From positions 59,178,108 to 59,242,107 of the forward strand of contig OZ026628.1 of the NCBI GenBank assembly GCA_964020975.1: a stretch of 64,000 nt of DNA, written 5' to 3'. The DNA comes from Hermodice carunculata (Eukaryota > Annelida > Polychaeta > Eunicida > Amphinomidae). A program made the position numbers and the translations under genes. The notes beneath the pieces are model-generated. The model did not search any database. It saw only the letters and a list, made by a program, of their open reading frames with translations, and was not told where the DNA came from. Positions within the stretch are counted from its first letter, which is position 1. The number at the start of each line of letters is the position of its first letter. Below, in pieces: positions 35,399-46,800 of the stretch.

Positions 35399-37609
35399 GC
35401 AGTGACCACATCTATTCCCACTGCGGCCAAAACATTCCCAAACCCTGGGCGCTTTCAACCACTTGTGTTCACTGATACCAGTCTGTAACAAAAAGTCTGC
35501 AACAGAAATTTGTTGACCTATTCTTAACTCAAAGGGAAAAATGTGAAAAACCTGGTGTTTAATGTCACTGTAGTTTGTTCCAAACAAGAAGAAGAGACTG
35601 AAAAGCCTGCAGTTTTGTATTTCACCTTCTTGTGTTCAACAGTTGATCTGTGTTACACTACAGTCTACCTTAACACTGCCAGAAAGTAAAAAATATGAAT
35701 ATTACTCAATACTGATAATATATTTATATATTTACAGTGAACTGATTTACTTTCATATGTATTCATGTCATAATTCTGTTAGGATTTGTTGAATACTCAG
35801 ATTCTCTGTCTTCAAAGGAAAAGATATTGGCGCTATACGAGGGATTATGTACCAAATCTTGCAGAAAAACAAAGAAATGGAAACCATTACATTCAAAGTT
35901 GTCGGCAGATTTTATTGCTCAAAGAAAGTTTATGTCGACAATTGACATTTTCAAAATACAGTGGAATTAATGACTTCACAGGACCTGTTTGTCACAAGCA
36001 TTTGAACCCGGGAAAAATTAAGTGTTCAATACATTTTTTATTACCTGAATTTTAACATCTTATGACACCTTAAAAATATCTGATGCCATGAGATAATTTA
36101 TCTGAATTTTTATTATCCAAACATACTCTCGTACATGTGAATGTTTATTGAACATACCCAGACATGTATATTTGAAGAACTGATATTTTCAAGGGAGCTG
36201 TTCATTCATTCAAAGTGGCAAAAGTTGAATGATATGGTGTCATATTGTTGTGCCAAAATATATGAAGATCAATATTTCTAAGAACCACTGATATCTGAAA
36301 TTTATTAATTACTCGCTTTGCTGTTCAAAAGTATTCAAAGATATTCCAGTTGCCAAACTCAAACTCTACCAAGCAATTGAAGTGTTGTCCCATGAAAGAC
36401 CAGAGTTGAACTGCGGGCATAAACTCAGGAATGTGACCACCATGAGCTACTTCTGTTTTGCCTCTGCAATGTTTCTTTGTATATATTTTCTATTTGTAAA
36501 TGATTATTGCTTATTAGACATGCATAGATGTATTTTCTAACGGGGGCTTAACATTTTCAAAATACTGTGTCCACCATCTTGTGCTGAACATTTCACAAGA
36601 AAAACCATGACATTTGTATCGCTCAAAAAATATATGGATTTACGCATTCTCTGTCACGATTAATGTACTTTTTTGAGGTAGTAATTTGAAAACGTTGAAC
36701 CTTCTTATGTGCTAGTACTCCTAGATATGCAAAGCTTCAAGTCAATCTAAAAGGTTCTTACCATTGAACTTTTATTTCAAACATGCAAACATACAAAGAA
36801 AGGCACACGTGATATCCCGCAAAAGGCCAGTTCTCCATGCAAATATTATGGTGTTTTCATTTTAGTCACACCCTGATGCACTTGAAGTGGCCTTATTGGA
36901 GGGGACCATGCTGAATATAAAAAACCCCAAACATTAACTAAGAACAGCTGAGAGCTTACTATAAATGTTATTCGATTCAGTAGGAATGGAACAAGCACAG
37001 CAATATGACAGGGTATTTTATGCATTTTACTTGAATATTCATGTTGTAATTCAAGTGAAAAACAAATTACTTGAAAAACTGTGTAAATGATTGCACAAAA
37101 TCTTTGAGGAACTTGCAGCAAAAAGCTCAACATTTCACCAAATGAACACTTAAACTGGCTGTTGGTTACAGTTAATGTTATTGCTTCAGTGTTTTTGACT
37201 GATTTCAGCAGTCATGAAATAAAATTGAAGGGGAATTTTAGGTAACATCTATGAAGGTAACACGTCCCAAATTGACAGGTTTTCTTGCCGTGGGTTGGTC
37301 CACAGCCTGTGGCAAGGAAAACTGGTGAGTCTAAGTTTTTAATAAGAATCTTAGGGTAGATGAATTCCTGGATTCCAAGTGATGGCAGATGAAAGGATAT
37401 TTAATTTCTTTGGGAACAAGATGAAGTGTACTTAAACATATATAGGAACCATTGTACATATAATTGAGTGTACATCCTTATTCTTACTACTGTTTGTTAT
37501 TTGATCCTTTGCGCTGGTGCTAGCCATTAGCCAGTTAAGCAAATTGGTTATTATATATGAGGATGTTGCTCAACATATTTTTCATCTTTCTGCGATATTG
37601 GCAACCAAT
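35399..37609 (+). other. 3' flank of the Cut8-like gene
   Basis: This begins with the probable 3' untranslated region. No clear AATAAA is near the stop; the first strong one is near 37216. The frame at 35786-36055 shows no known motif. Confidence 0.35.
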
Positions 37610-37915
37610 GACTCTGGCAATTTTGTTTATTACATATTTAAAACACATGCCCACTAAGAATCTGTTTGGATTAAGTAATGTTAATTTGGCCAATACATTC
37701 AAGTCCCCTTGGCCAAATTGGTCATACTTGAATACTTGCCAGCCTTAGATTTTGACTGTCTTGACTCTGGCAATTTTGTTTATTACATATTTAAAACACA
37801 TGCCCACTAAGAATCTGTTTGGATTAAGTAATGTTAATTTGGCCAATACATTCAAGTCCCTTTGGCCAAATTGGTCATACTTGAATACTTGCCAGCCCTA
37901 GATTTTGACTGTCTT
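37610..37915 (+). repeat. Recent 153-bp tandem duplication
   Basis: Units 37610-37762 and 37763-37915 are head-to-tail and differ at about two positions by eye. Each unit contains TTGGCCAATACATTCAAGTC and an inverted word, TTGGCCAAATTGG. The near identity indicates a very recent event or an assembly duplication. Confidence 0.9.
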
Positions 37916-38370
37916 GGGACGTGCAATTTTGCATAAATATTATCTAAACAAAAGAATTTTGTGATTAAAAAAAACCCAGTCATTTAGTACTTTATAACTG
38001 GACCAGAATAAACAGGTAACTTGTTTAAAGGCTAATGAAAAGAAAGCCATGATCTCAAAAAGATACATTTGATTAAAGATTAAACATGTGGAAAGCCTAA
38101 ACTTTGAAAGTCTTATTTTCACAACTGTTTAAATAATTTAAAATTAATATACATAACTTTCATAATCAGGCATGCAAAATTTCAGGCATGTAGCATATTT
38201 ATGCCATTTTAACACCTGATTTCAGCTAAAATTTAAAATTGATAATATATTTATTACTTGTTCAGGTATTTTGAAGCTCTACTTTACCTTGGAGGTATTT
38301 CAGATAGATTTGGGGAATTTTTGGATATTTTTTTTAACTGGCCAACAATGCAATATCAAATACAACTGTA

Positions 38371-38545
38371 TAGAGTGTTACCTGCTGTATGCAACCACTG
38401 TTGTGAGCAGTTGCGTTGCTTTTTGTGGTCTCTAGGCTTGCACATAGGAGCCAATTTCTTTATAAAATTACCTGCAGTGACAGGTCACCTGCTGTATGTG
38501 GCCACTTTGCTTTGGCTGAAGGGGTGGCCACAAACAGCTTTGCAA
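38371..38545 (-). mobile_element. Degraded CAGTGGTACC-family MITE
   Basis: The left end, TAGAGTGTTACCTGCTGTAT, is a mutated terminus. The interior holds GTGACAGGTCACCTGCTGTA and GTATGTGGCCAC, as in the other copies. The far terminus is eroded at about CACAAACAGCTTTG. Confidence 0.6.
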
Positions 38546-38563
38546 TATTGAACACTATTAGTT

Positions 38564-38693
38564 ATTCACGGTTTTAGTGTGAAATACAGGAAGTATCTCC
38601 CCCAAAGACAGCTGTATTACCCGAGGCGAAGCCGAGGGTAATACAACTGTCTTGGGGGAGATACCTCCTGTATTTCACACTAAAACAGTGAAT
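38564..38693. repeat. Foldback with about 61-bp arms
   Basis: Arms 38564-38624 and 38632-38693 are inverted copies (ATTCAC-GTTTTAGTGTGAAA against TTTCACACTAAAAC-GTGAAT) with only a few differences. The centre is CGAGGCGAAGCCGAG, itself a perfect hairpin. There is no coding content. It abuts the element at 38699-39039. Confidence 0.85.
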
Positions 38694-38698
38694 GATGA

Positions 38699-39039
38699 TT
38701 TTATCCCATTTTTGATGATGTAATGTTCGACCCGCTGCTGCTGCAGTTAACTTCACAGTCCGCCATCATGTTGTCGTCTGCAGCGCGTCAAGGCTTGTAT
38801 CGCATGACGGAGACTTCTGGTGGCTGATTGATGCACTAACCAGATAGGGAGATACAGCGAGAATACCGCTGTATTCCCCGGCCAGTTACGAGAATACCGC
38901 TGTATTCCCGGGTCAGTTTCAGGAATCCCGCTGTATTTCACCTTTGCAGTAATTAATGCACAAATAAGGGTAATACAAAGAGTGTACCATAGCTAATAAC
39001 CAATCAGAAGCAAAGGATTCTATCAAAAATGGGATAAAA
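38699..39039. mobile_element. Non-autonomous element with TTTTATCCCATTTTTGAT inverted ends
   Basis: The left end TTTTATCCCATTTTTGAT and right end ATCAAAAATGGGATAAAA are perfect 18-bp inverted repeats, 341 bp end to end. The interior includes three direct copies of a 31-bp unit at 38861-38942. No transposase is present. The short minus-strand frames inside it only reflect the 31-bp repeats. Confidence 0.7.
38861..38942 (+). repeat. Three 31-bp direct repeats built on a palindrome
   Basis: Units start at 38861, 38892 and 38923. Each opens with GAATACCGCTGTATTCCC (the third is diverged), in which GAATAC and GTATTC are inverted around CGCT, and continues with GG-CAGTT-C. Confidence 0.8.
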
Positions 39040-39837
39040 CTCTAATCACACGGCAGTCTAGATAGCTTATTGCCCTATGAAAAAGAATCACTGATCGGGT
39101 CTTAATAGAAAAGGCAAGGTCAGCATCTCAGCAGATCATGCTTCGTAAGGGTTGTCCTCCATTCATGTCACAGGTTAGTGAATACAAGAGTCTGCCATTA
39201 AAAAATGTAATACAGCCAATTTTTAAACCATGGAAAAGCTGTTCTGGCTGATAGCTTGGCTTACAGAGCATATTGTGTTTTTTTTTAATAGGCTGTACCA
39301 CTTTTTATGTCTGTGTTTGCACACAGAGATCGTTCTCTCAATTTTTTTCTTCTAATTTAAGTGGTCCATCAAGGTTATATATATATATTATATAAAGTTT
39401 CTGGTTACCAAGGTAACTTAACACTTTGAATGGGGGAAGGTCATTTCCTGTATTGAATAACCTCTGACCTACACCTTCCTGTAATTACCTGTGCATCTTG
39501 GCTAATATACTGCAAGGGAAGTGATATCATGGAGGTCAAAAACCATTGTGTGGGTACATGTGAAGCCCTGTTAAAGACTATCATTTTGTTTCAAATAAGG
39601 TGCAATTTACACACAACAGTTGCTGTTGTAATGCCTATGAATTTTGCTGAATATGTTAAATACATTACGTTGACAGACTGTAATGTATTGAATTATTTTT
39701 GTACAAAGTTGATTAGATATGAGATTTGTACATGATATGAAATAAAGTTTTATTATTTTAAAATGTTGTTTGTTACCTTGAAATAAACTGGTATTAAGTG
39801 CGTTTTCAGTAACAACCCTCCACCTACAAGACTGTGG

Positions 39838-40094
39838 TAGTTAACACCTTGTTCAGTGGTTTCTGCAGTGCCTCGCAAGTCATTGTGCAGCATGACCTGC
39901 CAGCCAGTGCCAAAAACAATGACTTTGGATGTGGTGGTATTTAAATTATCCCACAGGTGGAGCCACTGTACACTGGCATTACCTTTATGGTGTCAGGGCT
40001 TTGGTCAATAGTTGTCCATGACATGGGGTTGGGTACACAAACTCAGCAATGGAAAGCTATTGACCCAAGTCTTATTCTGACCAGAAAAGTGTTA
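39838..40094. mobile_element. Probable TTAA-flanked MITE
   Basis: The left end is TTAACACCTTGTTCAG; the right end, CAGAAAAGTGTTAA, inverted is TTAACACTTTTCTG. TTAA is present at both sides. The interior has GGAAAGCTATTGACCCAAGT, the family word seen in other copies. Confidence 0.45.
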
Positions 40095-41903
40095 ACATTG
40101 ACAAGTACTCTGACACAAGACTAAAAAAAAATATACATGGCTGCACATAAGCGGGGTGGAAATCCCACTTCCAATATGAGACATCCATATTTATTTCCCA
40201 CCAGAACTGCATACTTGATTGCATAGTCTCGTTTGGCAAGATACGGGTTCAAATCTGTGGGGACAAGCGAGAGATTTACACTTTGCAAATAAAGAATACT
40301 GATTAAAAGCAGGTGCAAATTTTTCTTATATGTGGGTTGGGAAGTACAAGATGAATACCAGTTTGGCATTTGTGAACTTAATTTCTCAGAAAAACCTGCT
40401 AGTTTGTGAAAAAATGAGCATATGGCCCTGTCTGTGACAGTGACGGACCTGCACATCCCCCTGTGATCATTTGGTGCCAAACCTGTGCTTTGTAGTGGGA
40501 AATTGATATGCATATGTCCTATTTCACGCGTCTCTGTTAAAGAATGGTAAACATGACAAGTTAAGACAACTTTGGGATACACAAAACCTTGTTCACTCAA
40601 TACCCAATTTTTGCCAGTAATCTTGGATCTGTCCTTGGGTGTCTCGGACATTACATTTAAATGAATGGCTATGCTCCACATTCCATGGTGCTTAGGGATA
40701 GTTCAACATTATCATCATTTTTGAATTAGTACTTAGGGTACTAAATTTCATGACCCCCCTCCCTCCCCCCAAATTAGTACTTTAAAATGATGATTTTTTC
40801 CCCCAAATCATATCAAAATTGCACAAAACAGGCCAAAAATTGACCATCATTTTCCATATCCTGTGAAAGTGTACAGACCCATTTGACCCCCTCCCCCCCT
40901 GCGTACTGTAAGTACTAATTCAAAAATGATGAAAATGTTGAACCATCCCTTAGCATGCTTGTTTCTAATTTCAAATACCCAGATATCTGAGGCAAGCCTG
41001 CCTTCCAGTGTTTTTTTCTGAATCCCATGAAAACTGCCCTTCCCACAGGGAAGTTTTTCTCTGTAGGATGTTAGTTTAGGTGTTTTCTGCTGGGTGGCAG
41101 CACAGACTTTCAGTTGGTACTGATGATACATTTCAAGTTGTCACAAAACTTTAAAAGCATTTACAACACAAAGAATGAATAGAAATCACACAGAACTGAA
41201 GCAGACTATACCAAAACAAATGTGAAAATGGTGTACAAGAAGCAGTGGGCCACATTTATTGTCTATTCAAGACAGTGCTGCCCCCTGTGGCCACTCACAA
41301 CAATTCTTTGGCTTCCTATTGTACAAGCAAGAGGAACTGTCACAAATTTTGTTGAAGAGGCAACCCTAGAATTGAGGCAATTAAAGTTTGACATTCCCCA
41401 TTCTGTACTCAATTGGTCTGTCTGGGAAGGTTACATTTCCGGTGCCATCACAAGTCGTTTTATTTTTACCCCCTGAGCTTTATTGGCCAATGGGTTATTG
41501 TCACTGTGTATATGAACTTCGTTCAATTACCCTTGCAGACTCCATACTTTTGAACAAATGGACCTGCTGCCGTGAAACTTGTACTGTGGAAGCATTTCAT
41601 TCAAAGCGCGGATGAGATTGACATTCATAGACCTTGACCTAGTTCAGTGTGACCAGAGGTCATATTTAACCCTGGCCAAGGGAGTCTTTAGATCACTGAC
41701 CATAAATTTTGCTTCCAATTGGAAGTTTACTTCTCCATAGCAATATGCAAGATACATATGGCTAATGGCAGCAGCATTTACTGCAGCACAACTTAGCCCC
41801 CACCCCCACCCCCTGTAATCAACCAAAATAGTGCTTAAAATACATGGTACCTCTTCTGCTCAAAAAGAATATAACATAAAAAGTTACATCTTATTTGAAG
41901 TTT

Positions 41904-41909
41904 TTATTT
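41904..41909 (-). terminator. Candidate poly(A) signal of MRPL37
   Basis: AATAAA on the minus strand within GTGTAAAATAAAAACTTC, about 135 nt past the MRPL37 stop codon. It is the first such hexamer downstream. Confidence 0.5.
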
Positions 41910-42042
41910 TACACAATGTATCAACATTTAATTTAAAAATTTCACTTTACACCTGTTCAATCTAATAACACTCTGATGTGTAATCATACATATCCGCTTA
42001 TTCTTGCCAGTCTCATTTAACCTGCAAATTAAAGAGAATGAT

Positions 42043-43862
42043 CTACTGCATGGCTACATTTGTTCTGATACTGTCTGTCTCCAAGTTTTCCACAACAGTA
42101 TATAAATCTGCACCGTTCAGATAAAAGGCAAGAAATTTCTTGAAAACATCAGGATCATAGTCTTCGTACTTTGTATTCCTTAGCATAGCTCTTTTTGGCT
42201 CTATTCTGTTGTAGAGTTTGTTGTCACTGTCTATCCACACGAAGTTCTTGATGCCATCTTTGTTATTGAGGCTAAGTGTGTTTAATTGGTAGCAGAGGAA
42301 ATGGAAAGAGACCCCATCTGTGTGAACACACTGTATTGAGATCGGCTCTGGAAGTTTTGTGACTTCCCACTGCAAGGTAAGATGTCAAATTTTCGTTATC
42401 AGGACAGGATAATGACATACATGTACACATTTATCATAATTGATCAAAAACAATTGTTTTACCACTGCTGTCAAAGCTACTAGAATTCCCTTGATTATCC
42501 AGCTCTTCTCATGACAAAAGTAAAGTCATTTATAACATTACACACAACCTCCCATCATTTCATGTTTTTCACTAATATTACATGTCACCCATTTTTCGAA
42601 CACCAACTGGGCATCATCAGTTTCACACGTGTTTATGTTTTTTTAAACAAATGATTTACTGAAACAGCACTTACAGTGACACAAATCCACATCAGGTGTA
42701 ATGTGGCCTAATAAGAGAGGTGACTTCTCTTCACTGGAGGTAGGATTATGTCAAAGTAACTTATGGATGAGGGGACCTCATGAGAGGGAACTCCCTTTGT
42801 TAAGTATGAGGGACCATTCAGTGTGTCAGTGTGTTGTAGGAGATTTTGGTTTCCCTCAAATCATGTAACTTTTTCTCTGACAGCAAAGTTTTTTTTTCAC
42901 TTCACAAAAATTAGTGTGTTTTATTGTTACTGTTTTCCTTGCTCATTAAATGTTCACTTTCCAAATCTTTTGGAACAAAGCAGGTCTAAATAAACCATAC
43001 TCATATAAGGGTACTATATTATATACAGCAGAATCTTCAATGAAAACCACCTGTGTAAAGAGACCATTTCTATATTTAGATCATCTATTTACAGGCCCAT
43101 TTTGGTTTATCCTTGATTAAGTTAAATCCCCTTTTACAACCACATTTTCAGTCCCTCATGTCTTTAGAGGAAGGTTCTACTACATTCACTGCCTCCCTCT
43201 TTGCTTTCTCCCAGTCTTTCCATGTGAATTTACCTGTCACAAGAAACACTTTACAAGGTGATCAGTGTTCCCACTAGAAGGAGGCATAGAGATGGGCAAA
43301 CTTACCCCATGCATTTCCTTTGCTAGGGCCACACAGTGAGCGAAGCAGAATAAGATAGCTCTGGCATTACACTCGCCTGTTGTCCAGCTCAAGTCTCTGT
43401 TATTGTAAAGCATAGTGTGAGGGAACCTGTGACTGAATCCTTGTCTCCAGCCTACAATATGAAAACAATATACAGTGAAAACTCGTTGTAATGACACCAT
43501 CTGTTCCTGAAGAAATGTGTCAGATAACTGAATATGTCAGATAAATGAGTCAACTAGCAAAGAAAATAAACCTGTTCCCATGAACCTGTGGATTCATGTA
43601 AATATGAGCTACATTTACAAGTTGGTCTATCTATAAAGGAACATCATAGTTGCTTTTCAAATTCCTTCATACATCAGCTTGGGATGTGTGTATGAAAGAT
43701 ATAAACATGGTGCCGCCAGACAGGTGAATGACTTATTTGGATATTAATGGCACCGAAACTGGCTAACGGGTTACACATTTCCTGGGCTAATGAGCAGTTA
43801 CTGTGAATTCATTTAATTTAACTGTGTTTTTATTTTCACTTATTTTGCTGCTGCTTCAAAAG

Positions 43863-43895
<33 letters not shown>

Positions 43896-46800
43896 CCAGT
43901 GACCAAGATTTCCAACATGCCATGGATAGGAATTATAACAAATTTTCAATTTAAAGTTTTAGTGAAGGTCCAAAATGCAAAATCTGTCAAAATTAGAAAC
44001 CGTGAAAATAAATGCATTCACAGTATGTAGCCCACCCCATGCATAATGACTGCCACTTAATTAGCTACCTGGCAGGCAGAGTCCCATTTTTTACATTTAA
44101 CCCTTTCTAGTCTGGACAATTTACGGGATGTATGTAACCTGGGTCTGGTGATTTTTGGCAAAATTCAGGGATGTTGGACCAACATTAATTTCTATCTATA
44201 CTGATGGATCAGCTACTATGTTTTCAAGTTTTATATCTCAAAACTAAAGAATGTTTGCTCAGTTTATCACAGTTAGTGACACTGAAAGTTGAGTTCTTGC
44301 TCAGCAAGGGCTTCAACTGCCATGGAAGTTTGTGTGAGTTCTTGCTCAGCCAGGACTCTGACCACAAAGAATTAAGTTCATTGGACACTTAAAAAAATTT
44401 TTTTTTTTTAAATTTAAAAATTTTTTTTTTTATTACTTCACATTTTACATAATATCACACATTGGAACAAGTTCAGTGTTGAAACTAGCCTGTATGGTTC
44501 TCCAGCCTCCACACATGTTGTTTCTTCAAGTCAATAGTGGGTGCAATAGGATAAAGATCTGGCAGTTCATGTGTGACCGACTCGTCCACTCTTTCCTCAG
44601 ATGCAAACGGAGGCAGCACCCTATTGGAGGTCAGCAAGAAGTCATGGCATCCTTGAATCTGGATATGTTTGTCCCCTGTGAAAGGTAGGTAAAACTAGGA
44701 TACACGTACATTCATTACTTTGAAGGATGATTTTCATACAATACAACATATTATTCCATTTTTGATATGAATCTTGGCTTTTGATTGGTTAATAGCCATT
44801 AGCTGTGCATCATAGCTTCTGCTATGTGGCTACTCCGCCTGTAGGCCACTCCTGCCCTGGTCTAGGGGCCTCACAGTCTGTGCATGCACATGCTGAATAC
44901 CTATCAGCAGATGATAAAATGGTGTGCCTACTGCAAGCTGGGGAAATGACGGCAGTGCAAAATGCAGGAAAAAGGTGATATGGTCATGGAAGCAAATGAA
45001 CAGAAAAAAAAGATCAAAAAAGGGATAAAATTGGGACAATACCCCCTGAGGTACACTGAGGAATTCCCCCTGGTATGATGATAGTACAGTAAGAACCCAT
45101 CATCATCTGTTCTCCTGGAAAAGTGTCAGATAACTGAATGTGGCACATAAATTAATCAAATGATGAAAATGAAGTGCCTGCCCCTCAGAACTCGTATCAT
45201 TAATTCTAAAATGATTAAGGGTGCATGACAGTGAGTAACCAAGGACATTGCAGCATTCAGGTCACCTGACCAAATTTTACCTATTTGAGTTGATAAAACT
45301 CAAATGATCTAAAAAGTGCTGCAGATATAATTGTCACACACACACCCACCCCTAATCACTAATTAATGTTGATGAAGAATATTTTGCAATTGATTGGTAT
45401 TTTTTGTTTTCATTGACATGTTTTTTTTTTTGATAAATTATACTCTTTTAATATATGGTATTAAGCAATGATTGCACAATAGACACATAAAAATCAGCCA
45501 AAAATCTTGTTCAAATCAACCAAATTTAGGCCTACTGGTTAATATGCCTTCATAACCACAAGATGTGGGAATATGCTCAATTTTCATAACAGCAGAATGG
45601 GCAGTGGAAGATGGTCAACACTTCGAGGATTTGGGAAAATATTAGTGATTTTGTGCGGCTTGTTGGGAATACTGAAGGACTTTTATGCAGCAAAATTTCA
45701 GAATAAGCTTTAAAGTGACCCTTTTTGGTTTTGGTATCAGAATCAAAATCATTCGGGAAGCTCACTGGAGTTCAGTCGACTCTGAATTTTTTGTTGTGAG
45801 TAGCACTGACAAACTTAACAATTGCATTGAGCTTAAGACAACATAGATGTTCAACAGCAACAACGTGATGCTGTCCAACCCTGTAAATTTTAACTCTGTC
45901 CCCCTTAAACCGGCCAAAACTGGCTGGTGGTCAAATATCGTCTGGTTCAGTGTTGTCATTTGAATTTCAGCAGTGACTAAAATCAATTCGAATGAGAATC
46001 ATTGGTAAGACCTATCAAGATAACATGCCAAGGAAAGCTGTTGACTCAGTTTTAGTTCAAGATGGAAACGGTTAACAGAACTATACAAATAGAGAGCACA
46101 GGATCCGGTCCACACACATTGTGTTCTAAAGGAGGTAAAGGCTTCTTGTGCCTGTCAGGTTGCCAAGGTTGATTTCTTTTAAAAAAGTTGTCATTTTACA
46201 TCAACCTTTTCTGGGACTTTGGTCTCCTGACAGGTCAGCACTGAAATTCTTGGTACGTCTGTATCCAATGATCCTTGTTACATACATGTACATCTTAACC
46301 CCATAAACGGGAAACAGCAACAGGAGTCTTTGTCCTACATACCGCCAAAGTAATAGAAGGAAGACAAATGATGGTCTCTGGAGGTTCTCCTGGCAGTCAA
46401 AAGATCTGGGTACTTTCCGCCAAGGCTCTGACAAAGTCGCAGCATGTTGGATACCACAATGTCCCTGCGTGAATATTCAAAACTGAACCTGAGTACATAG
46501 AAATATTCTACATGCTTTTTATCCATTTCCACTGAGAAATTGTTTTCAGGACATGGATAACATGTAGGATCCATAAGATGTTAATGTTAAAATACAGTCC
46601 TCTTGCAGATACTTTTAAAAAATACCTTTATTTTCATTTTTTATGGCCAAAATAAATTTGCAAATTTCAAAGTTCCATGAAATTCTGGGACCATGAGCCT
46701 CTTTTTAATGTCCTTTTCAACCAAGTTACTATTGCTGTAACTGCATGAATTTCCATAAACTAGATCTGTTGTCTGAATCATATTTGAAAAGCCTACTTTT

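Larger units (their letters stand above)
39046..42025. other. Intergenic, mostly empty
   Basis: No gene is seen. A probable TTAA-flanked MITE lies at 39838-40094. The 186-codon minus-strand frame at 40121-40681 has no recognised motif and no splice support. A GGGTTCAAATCTG word at about 40246-40258 resembles a tRNA B box, but no A box is convincing. Confidence 0.4.

Noticed and set aside
40230-40265. tRNA-like B box GGGTTCAAATCTG
   Set aside because: No convincing A box at the right distance and no paired arms, so it is not called as a tRNA or SINE.
40121-40681. A 186-codon open frame on the minus strand
   Set aside because: No recognisable motif, no splice or start context and no similarity to a known family. 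It is plausible by chance in a 64-kb window, and part overlaps repeat-like sequence.
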